This document shows, piece by piece, positions 39,501-64,000 of a stretch of 64,000 nt of DNA. Positions within the stretch are counted from its first letter, which is position 1. Every line of letters begins with the position of its first letter. The notes under the pieces were generated by a model that saw only the letters and a program-made list of their open reading frames with translations, searched no databases and was not told where the DNA came from. A program made the translations under genes and the position numbers. Location of the stretch: assembly GCF_037975245.1 (NCBI RefSeq), contig NC_092569.1:23216168-23280167 (forward strand), in the 5' to 3' direction. This DNA comes from Apostichopus japonicus. Lineage: Eukaryota > Echinodermata > Holothuroidea > Aspidochirotida > Stichopodidae.

Positions 39501-41741
39501 GACATCTCCACAGTAGAAGTTCCTCTTAGAACGATTGTTGTCATCGTCATAATGTCATTCTAGTCCAATTGTACTGAACTGTATTTAAGACAAATAGATA
39601 ATCAGGAAAATCTTATTATTTTCAAACTTCCCTTCAGCCGTTATTTTTCGGTCCTTGACACCAGCCCCCCCCCCTTGGGACCCGGGACCCCGGCTATACC
39701 GGCTTATAATTACGCCCCTGCTTAAGTGTATTTAACTGACTGAATGTTCCGTTGAAAACAAATATTTTCTCGGAAACATAGAAACCCAAAACATACTAAA
39801 TGTTTGATATCCATTAGTAAAGCTCGAGCCATAAGCGCGTTGTTGTTGCATTTGCTCACTTCTCAAAAAACAACAATTTGTTTTCTCATGCAACACCAAG
39901 GTGTACTTTATAATTTTGTTAGTACGTTTAAAATTTTGTAACAGTTTGGGATCATGTCCGTTCAGACCGTTCAGAGAAGTGGTAAATCTGGTCGCTATAA
40001 TCTATATGTAAAATAACTAATGTGAAATAGAAGCTTTAGATGGTTGCAAACAATCTATTTCTATTTTGTGAAGTTTGGGAGTTACTTGTATCGCATAATC
40101 TGATTTGTAATTTCTCTTTTTTCTGCTTTTTTCCAGTGTTAATCTCCATCATCGTTATATTTTTTGTGCTAGCTTTAATAATCGGGGCCATCGTAGTGTA
40201 TCTCTTCTACAAACGAAAACAGTAAGTAGAAATCGGTAGATTTATTTATTTATTTATTTATTTCCCAAACAGCAGTAAACAGCAGAATCTCTGAATTTGG
40301 TACCCCCCCCCCAAAAAAAAGAGAGAATGAGAAAAAAGGATCATATATGCGGATGGTATTACTAAATTTACCAACCCGGATAGGCGATTCATTAGAGGCC
40401 TTCGTCTGTTTGTATGCATTATTCCTTTCGAACAATTCTTTGCTAAAACCTGATGGACGCATGTAACCAGCTGGACAAAACTATCATCATTTAAGACTTG
40501 ATGGGATTTCTTACGTCTGCTGAGAATTCAAATGATGACAGTTTTCCTAAGATCATCTATATTTGCTCTGTTAACATGTTATATGTAATTTCCTTTGTAA
40601 ACGGTGACTGTGGGTACAAACTTTAAATTTACTATGTTGTATACCCAAACCATTGCTTGCAGTACCACGTACTTGTTGAGTAATGATCCTTCAACCACCG
40701 GTGGCTAAATAGTGAAAGTGGTTGGGCTGTGTAGTCTAGCACACGTATCGCTAGGTCAGTACATGAACATCATAAAACTCAACAGAAGTTCATGAGGTTA
40801 ATTGGCATAATATAACATGTTTATAACGCATTAATAATTTTTCAAGGGACAGATGGTGTTGGATGGTTGGTTGGTTGGATGGTGTTGGAAGTCACCCATT
40901 GGCGTTCTGTTGGTCGTATTAATTCAAAAGACCACGAATTTAGAATTATCGCGACGTCCAAAGCTAACGGGTTAACATTAGGTCTCGATCGAGGAGGCAA
41001 AATCATTTTCAAGCTATAGTCTTAAATGAACATGTAACATAGTTTTAATGTGAATGCCTTGAACCACCGGCATTCCTACTGTGGAATTTTGCGAACAATA
41101 TTTCCACTTTCTCTCTTTTGATTCTGACTATGACTTATCAGCGTCACATCACTTAATAACAATTATAAGAGTTCGTTTAGCATTATAATTATACAAAATT
41201 GCCTATAGAATTACACATATTCTCTGAATGTAGTTAGATGCAAGTGCATAATTAAGTTTCTACTAGAGCCATAATGAAATATTAACAAACATCATACTAT
41301 ACTTAACTTGAATAATGTGCATAGTAGGCTGTTAAAGGGTGCTTAAATCCTATACAGTAAGGTCATAAATGAACGGTACAGGAGTAGTTGAATATGTTAG
41401 ACGCCCCTCCCTTTTTTTCTTCTTGGTGATGGTTTGGATTAATCTTACAGCGGGCTACATTTCTTGAGTGGGCCTCACTTTTAACAGATCTTTTAAAAAT
41501 TCTTCATATGTCTTCTCTCTCTGTCTCTTCCAGAAGTAAGAAAGCAGTCTACGATGTAGAGGAAGCTGAACTAGATGACATCAAATCGATAGAGGACATT
41601 GCTGGTCCTAGCACGTCATCTGATACGAGTGTAACTGGGGGTATAGCAAATACTTCATTTGTTAATGATGAACTTCCTGGATTTTCAGCAAGTCATTTTG
41701 GCGGTCTAAGAGGAAAACGTGCTAGCTATGATATTACGTAA
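33526..41741 (+). CDS. Single-pass membrane C-type lectin with mucin-like segments
   Basis: Proposed exons: 33526-34039, 35925-36079, 36330-36448, 37875-38014, 38863-39459, 40137-40221 and 41534-41741. All are GT-AG with phases 1,0,2,1,1,2, giving about 605 aa. Order: signal peptide (VCLLVILFTPQ), Ser/Thr-rich stalk to ~171, C-type lectin domain ~175-308 (CCPEGF, WIGLQRAEN, NWGVGQPIN, LPYLCQ), a second Thr-rich mucin-like segment ~310-500 with poly-Thr and poly-Pro, one transmembrane helix ~509-533 (IIVIFFVLALIIGAIVV) followed by YKRK, and a ~69-aa cytoplasmic tail. The usual EPN/QPD and WND calcium-sugar motifs are absent (QPIN and TWEI stand there), so classical sugar binding is doubtful. 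The tail has tyrosines in VYDV and SYDIT but no consensus ITIM or ITAM. Exon 5 might begin at 38905 instead. Poly(A) signal candidate near 41942. No lesion seen. Confidence 0.85.
35925..38014 (+). CDS. C-type lectin domain exons 2-4 of the receptor
   Basis: Three exons build the domain. Exon 2 holds the first cysteines and the SLAKID strand, exon 3 the WIGL core, and exon 4 the NWGVGQPIN loop and the last cysteines (CVAVNRNGTW, RSCVN, YLCQ). Four canonical C-type lectin cysteines can be placed, plus an extra N-terminal pair typical of the long form. Confidence 0.85.
36632..37021. mobile_element. hAT-like MITE in the lectin gene intron 3
   Basis: A 390-bp insertion with inverted ends CAGGGGGTATGAAG and the complement of CAGGGGGTAGGAGC, flanked by an exact 8-bp duplication CTCGCAAC (36624-36631 and 37022-37029) that fits nTnnnnAn. 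Internally it contains repeated GGGCACATTT and a GGGCACGTGCCC palindrome at 36975-36986. It has no coding sequence. Confidence 0.92.
38863..39459 (+). CDS. Mucin-like Thr/Ser/Pro exon 5 of the lectin receptor
   Basis: Encodes about 199 residues dominated by Thr, Ser and Pro, with a (ACC)n run giving eight Thr near 38972-38998 and a Pro run near 39409-39428. Such segments are usually heavily O-glycosylated stalks. The open frame extends upstream to 38808, but splice acceptors at 38861-38862 and 38903-38904 both keep phase 1. Confidence 0.8.
39660..39720. mobile_element. MITE end fragment in a lectin gene intron
   Basis: A C-run followed by CGGGACCCCGGCTATACC and ATTACGCCCCTG. The last motif is the complement of CAGGGGCGTAAT, the typical start of these hAT-like elements. 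No partner end was located. Confidence 0.4.
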
Positions 41742-44190
41742 CCCGAATACCTTATCAATGTTTTTTTTTTTTTGGGGGGGGGGGGGGGAGATGTGAGAGG
41801 AGGAAGGGGGAGAGGTGGAATAAATTGATTTGCAAATTTGTACAAATTGGTCTTGTTGAACATTTGCGTCACTAGTATGTATCAACTCTACCGTTGGCTA
41901 TTTTGTACTGTACTCAGATAAATATGAAACGGGAATAAGAAAATAAAATAAAATTCTGGTGTTTTAATCTAATTATAAAAGAAACGGCTGGTCTAGTCCA
42001 CTTATTTGTGACAAACCAACGGTAAAAACAACCCCCACCCCCCCCCCCCTCCATTCACCATGTGGCTCTCGGCGCTCCAGTTCAAATTTCATATAAAAAA
42101 TACATAGGGAGTTCAAATCGGCTTATCAATTTTCTTTATACGCAGATTGTTCATTACGTCGAGTTTTTACCCTGTGTTCTTATTGCATTTGTCTGAATAA
42201 CAGAAATCAGTTTTGTCTGATAAACCATTTGCTGGTCAAAATCTCATCAGTTGTAACTTACAGAACTTGCTGAAAAAAGGGGTTGCAAAACTTTACGTTT
42301 TTTAATTTGCTTAACTATTCATGTTTCATTTAAAAACAGATTTTATTTTTACGTCAAGTATAAATATAAAAGATGCCCTCTGGTATCTTTAAAATTGTTC
42401 AGATTGACTTTGTGATTCTCATTTCAAGGTTTCGATAAAATAAAGAAAATTACAGTCAAACGGAAATACTCTCTTCATGTATATTCCATTCATAATTATT
42501 GTAAGGAATCTTATATTTTTCAATGCCAAGAATATTTAAAAAAGATGTAATACAAAATATACAGAGTTGTTCAGTGACGTCATCAGTACATGGTTCGAAC
42601 TGGGTTCAAAACGGACCTTGAGGTTAAGGAGTCAAAAGGCGGCCCGTTAAATATGGGGGGGGGGAGGAGGGAGAAATGCTATACTTATTTTCATAATATT
42701 CGTAAGGCAAAATGAAAGGAGCAACAAGGTGGGGGCAGCACACTGGCTCTTTGTGTCTCTGAAAGTGGGTCGTTGAATCATTTTCACCGACAGTGAATCA
42801 CCGCCTCCCCCCACCCCCTTTATCCACGCCGTGTGTTACGCTGCAGCTGTTGTGCAGATGGAATAGTTGGTTGGGTTGTGGGGGGGGTGGCTCTACTAAA
42901 CTTCCTTCTCCAGTCTGAGAAGTTCAGTCAAATGTTTGCTCCATTCAGTATATATGTATGTATATATGAAGGTATACATGGGACTACTCCTCCCATATAT
43001 TTAAGCCTGTACACATTCATTCGGTGTGGCAAGGTTATTTAATCAAGTATAAGGGAACATCTAATTATTTCAAAATTAAGAAATTGAGCAAAGTTTTGAA
43101 TAATTGTATTCGACAATCTACTAAGCTATATTCAGAATTACTTTAGAAGTAAATATATACATCAGTATCATTATTATGAAACACATTTCTAAAATATCCC
43201 AATAGGCCTTATACTTCTGCATGCAAATTAACGGAAACATCTGTTAATAATGAAATTCCTTTTTAATATTCTCTAAATTCCTATATATACATGATCGTAT
43301 CTTTTATCTCTGGGCCGTTCCAGATCGGAAGCATGAATTATATTTAAAAACAAACTATATAATACACAAACAAAAACTAGTTCATTCTCTAGCTAGTGAC
43401 AGAACAAGGCCATCAATCACCTGGATAATATATTAATATTAATTGTTTCTAATTAGATAAAATTCATAAATAATTTTTTTTTTAAGAATGTTTTAACATA
43501 ATTTTTAAGTTTAAGTAATTTCTCATAACAGCATTGCATATTATATCAGCAAAATCGCTCAAGGCATTTACTGTCCAGTAATTAATTCTGGTAAGTTTGG
43601 CGTTGATTTACATTACATCCTTTTAGAGGGAGGGGGGGGGGGGTCTTTGTATGTATATAAATATACACACATATATGCTCACAACAACGAATGAAAAAAA
43701 GACAGGCAGTAGGTGCGAAGGAATGTCAAACTTTTTCAAAGAATATGTTACTTTTGGTATTATTAATCCCTGTCAGAAACCGAAAGTTAAAGGCGGAAGA
43801 ATTAGACAACTCCTCCGGGCCCAGGACTCACTTTCAAAAAGATCCATGCCACTACCTAAATCAGTCTGGAAATTCAGAATTCGCCCATCAACCGCCCCAC
43901 CTTTCCCCCACTTTGAATTACAATGCTCATCACTGGTGTATATTACATTATTTACCCGCTTGCCACTACCTAAATCAGTTTGGGAATTAAGAATTCGCCA
44001 ATCCACCGCCCCTCCTTTCCCAACTTCAAAATTCCAATGCTCATCACTGGTATATTTTACATCATTGACCCGCTCTATATACGGGAAAGCATCTTGACTT
44101 GTACGGGAATAAAGATAAATACTAATGTAGATGAACAAAGTGGTCGATTAACGGTTTACATTGCAGATACACACAGTTATTGGGAAAAGG
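41742..44190. other. Intergenic between convergent lectin and kinase genes
   Basis: Contains the 3' UTR of the lectin gene and, from the other side, the probable 3' UTR of the kinase. It has G-runs near 41770 and 43630 and a 117-bp direct duplication at 43848-44080. No further exon is supported. Confidence 0.5.
43848..44080. repeat. ~117-bp direct tandem duplication
   Basis: Two adjacent, diverged units, each starting GCCACTACCTAAATCAGT and containing CAATGCTCATCACTGGT and ACCCGCT. The 148-, 99- and 121-codon frames through it on both strands have no recognisable family and follow the repeat. Confidence 0.85.
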
Positions 44191-44868
44191 TTGATTCATT
44201 GATTCATTTGATTCATTGATTCATAGGTTGTTTTTGATTCATTGATTCATTTGATTCATTGATTTATAGGTTGTTTTTGATTCATTGATTCATTTGATTC
44301 ATTGATTCATAGGTTGTTTTTGATACATTGATTCATTTGATTCATTGATTCATAGGTTGTTTTTGATTCATTTGATTCATTGATTCATAGGTTGTTTTTG
44401 ATTCATTGATTCATTTGATTCATTGATTTATAGGTTGTTTTTGATTCATTGATTCATTTGATTCATTGATTCATGGGTTGTTTTTGATACATTGATTCAT
44501 TTGATTCATTGATTCATAGGTTGTTTTTGATTCATTTGATTCATTGATTCATAGGTTGTTTTTGATTCATTGATTCATTTGATTCATTGATTTATAGGTT
44601 GTTTTTGATTCATTGATTCATTTGATTCATTGATTCATAGGTTGTTTTTGATACATTGATTCATTTGATTCATTGATTCATAGGTTGTTTTTGATTCATT
44701 TGATTCATTGATTCATAGGTTGTTTTTGATTCATTGATTCATTTGATTCATTTGATTCATTGATTCATGGGTTGTTTTTGATTCATTGATTCATTTGATT
44801 CATTGATTCATAGGTTGTTTTTGATTCATTTGATTCATTGATTCATAGGTTGTTTTTGATTCATTGAT

Positions 44869-44873
<5 letters not shown>
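44191..44873. repeat. ~43-bp minisatellite at the 3' end of the kinase gene
   Basis: About 15 units built from GATTCATTGATTCATTT and GATTCATTGATTCATAGG plus TTGTTTTT, with some short units. On the minus strand it begins exactly at the kinase stop codon, which itself lies in the motif CAATGA, so it forms the start of the 3' UTR. Confidence 0.95.
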
Positions 44874-62626
<17,753 letters not shown>

Positions 62627-62636
62627 GACGACGAAA

Positions 62637-62760
62637 CTTGAATGAAAAAGAAAATGAATAAAAATAACAATAATTCTAAGTGTACGGAAGTTATACGGTA
62701 TACTGTCTCTTCGTTTACATAAAACAATCCAATTCTACTTACCAACTTGTTTGACGCATG
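62637..62760 (-). other. Likely 5' UTR intron of the kinase
   Basis: Reading the minus strand, AACAAGTTG is followed by a consensus donor GTAAGT at 62742. A pyrimidine-rich stretch ending CAAG at 62637 sits 10 bases before the start codon. This gives a 106-bp intron and puts the first, non-coding exon above 62743, near GCGCATGCG. Confidence 0.5.
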
Positions 62761-63390
62761 CGCCCTGTGTGCAATTACAAGTTAGTGAAATCTTTCAACA
62801 GTTGGTCAGGTTTGCAATTAATCTTCCGTCTAGAACTTACAATTTTAATGTAAATCATCTGTATTGTATTAATCATAACAAACCACGCCAGTATCACTAG
62901 AAATTTAGTTTATTTTATATGACAGATAGCCTAGCTGTTATAGCCTAACGTCAAACATTTACACATGTTTCACCTTCTCTGTAGTTACCTATATGCCTCA
63001 CTATTTTACTATTCTACCGTCCTTATGGTGTAATGTGATGTAAGTGATCAATTGATAATGTTTTTTATCCAGTTAAGGCGGATCCAGAATTTTATGAAAG
63101 AGAGGGTGTGAACGTGGAGTCGAAGAATCCGACTCCCATCTATGGTTGGGGTGGGGGTTGGGTCCTACCCATAGGGAAAAAAAAACACGTCAAATGGTGG
63201 ATTCTGAGGAATATTTAGGTATACTATTATATATAAACGCTATCATTTGTACTATAACTACTTTTGCAGTTTTTGTGAGATTGGAAACAGGAAGGATGGA
63301 GGGGATGTAATACCCCACACCCCTCTGGTCGGATTCACGCATGTTATATCTTCTTTGTAATAATGAATAAATAAATGATCGTTTTGAAGT
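62760..63390. other. Upstream region of the kinase
   Basis: Should contain the kinase promoter, but I see no TATA box or clear CpG island beyond the GCGCATGCG patch near 62755. No exon supported. Confidence 0.4.
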
Positions 63391-63391
63391 A

Positions 63392-63830
63392 ATTCTCCTA
63401 GTTCATGACATGGCCCCTGATTACATATTTTACTTGCTTGTTTTTGAGGGAGGGAGGTTGGGAGTAAACCCCCAACTTTGCTCCAATTACGGTAACGGAC
63501 TTGTAGTCCCTCCTATTCGGACCACATTTGGTGAGCGGGCTTTTAATGTTGCTGGTCACCGCCAGTGGAATTCTCTTCCTACTGATCTCAACGTGTGCTA
63601 CTCGGTAGGTCTTATTTCATGTTAATTTAAACGTATCATTTTAAGTAAGCTTTTGTTGTCTTATCTGTTCTGCATTACTTTTACTTTTTTTTTGTATTTT
63701 TGTATTTTTGGTTTTGCGTTTTATCCCTTTTGCTTCTTTATATCCTTCTTTTATTGTACATCGCAGCAGAATAGTTTTAATAGTTGTTGACGCTTTATAA
63801 TTTGATTAATTATTAATATCATTGCTATTC
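63392..63830 (+). mobile_element. CR1/L2-like LINE 3' remnant
   Basis: Short frame with HDMAPDYI, then RTTFGERAFNVAG and QWNSLPTDL, the typical C-terminus of CR1/L2-type non-LTR elements. It is followed by a T-rich 3' UTR ending CAGAATAGTTTTAA and GACGCTTTATAA, also typical. The first and second motifs are joined by unrelated-looking residues, so it has decayed. This LINE family is different from the three Tx1/L1-like copies. Confidence 0.65.
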
Positions 63831-64000
63831 ATTCAGGGATATATTCGTGAGAAATCTGCTGGTAAAATGTGAATTGGTTTATTATTTTGAAAACTATAAT
63901 TGTGGTATCAAAACTATAACTGCACATAGTTTTGTTTCACCCAGTTCAGCCCAGTGTAAGGCTGGATATGACAACTCCCTCCACTGAGTCTACACACGAA

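Noticed and set aside
36624-41741. Possibility that the lectin gene is broken by the MITE
   Set aside because: The MITE is wholly inside an intron and all exon phases agree across it.
43651-44219. 148-, 99- and 121-codon overlapping frames
   Set aside because: They follow a 117-bp direct duplication, have no recognisable domain and lie in the convergent intergenic region.

Overview
This is eukaryotic, AT-rich, intron-rich DNA from a marine invertebrate deuterostome. The fibrinogen-related proteins, the C-type lectin receptor, the Src-family kinase and the many young transposons fit an echinoderm. A sea cucumber is my best guess, but that is inference from gene style and not a proven assignment. 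Coding sequence appears as short exons with GT-AG introns, so most simple open frames are noise or repeats. I rebuilt the gene models by eye from splice sites, reading-frame phase and protein motifs.

Layout. (1) About 1-5.0 kb: no intact gene. It holds a foldback MITE, a probable decayed 5' end of a fibrinogen-related (FREP) gene near 2.3-2.7 kb, and an antisense degenerate LINE tail at about 3.0-4.1 kb. (2) About 5.1-16.9 kb and 17.7-30.0 kb: a tandem segmental duplication, each unit carrying one FREP gene on the + strand. Both copies keep good splice sites and signal peptides, but each carries its own coding lesions. Copy 1 has an in-frame TGA. Copy 2 has a 1-bp frameshift, a 19-bp deletion and a premature TAG. 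Copy 2 also has a cysteine-rich/EGF-like module that copy 1 lacks. A hAT-like element (copy 1) and a 5'-truncated LINE (copy 2) inserted after the duplication; both have target-site duplications and the sister copy shows the empty site. (3) About 30-33.5 kb: intergenic, with a tRNA-derived SINE and long TA microsatellites. (4) 33.5-41.7 kb, + strand: an apparently intact seven-exon gene for a single-pass membrane C-type lectin (about 605 aa) with Ser/Thr-rich segments on both sides of the lectin domain. (5) 44.9-62.6 kb, - strand: an apparently intact 11-coding-exon Src-family tyrosine kinase (about 532 aa: myristoylation signal, SH3, SH2, kinase, short tail). Its introns are full of minisatellites and hold a 3.3-kb LINE in the opposite orientation. 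(6) About 62.8-64 kb: upstream of the kinase, with a second, CR1/L2-like LINE remnant.

The lectin and kinase genes are convergent. FREPs and C-type lectins are commonly immune recognition molecules and Src-family kinases act below membrane receptors, but nothing in the sequence shows that these neighbours work together. The most notable results are the reciprocally damaged FREP pair with different domain content, the dated transposon insertions, and a kinase whose stop codon sits at the edge of a minisatellite.
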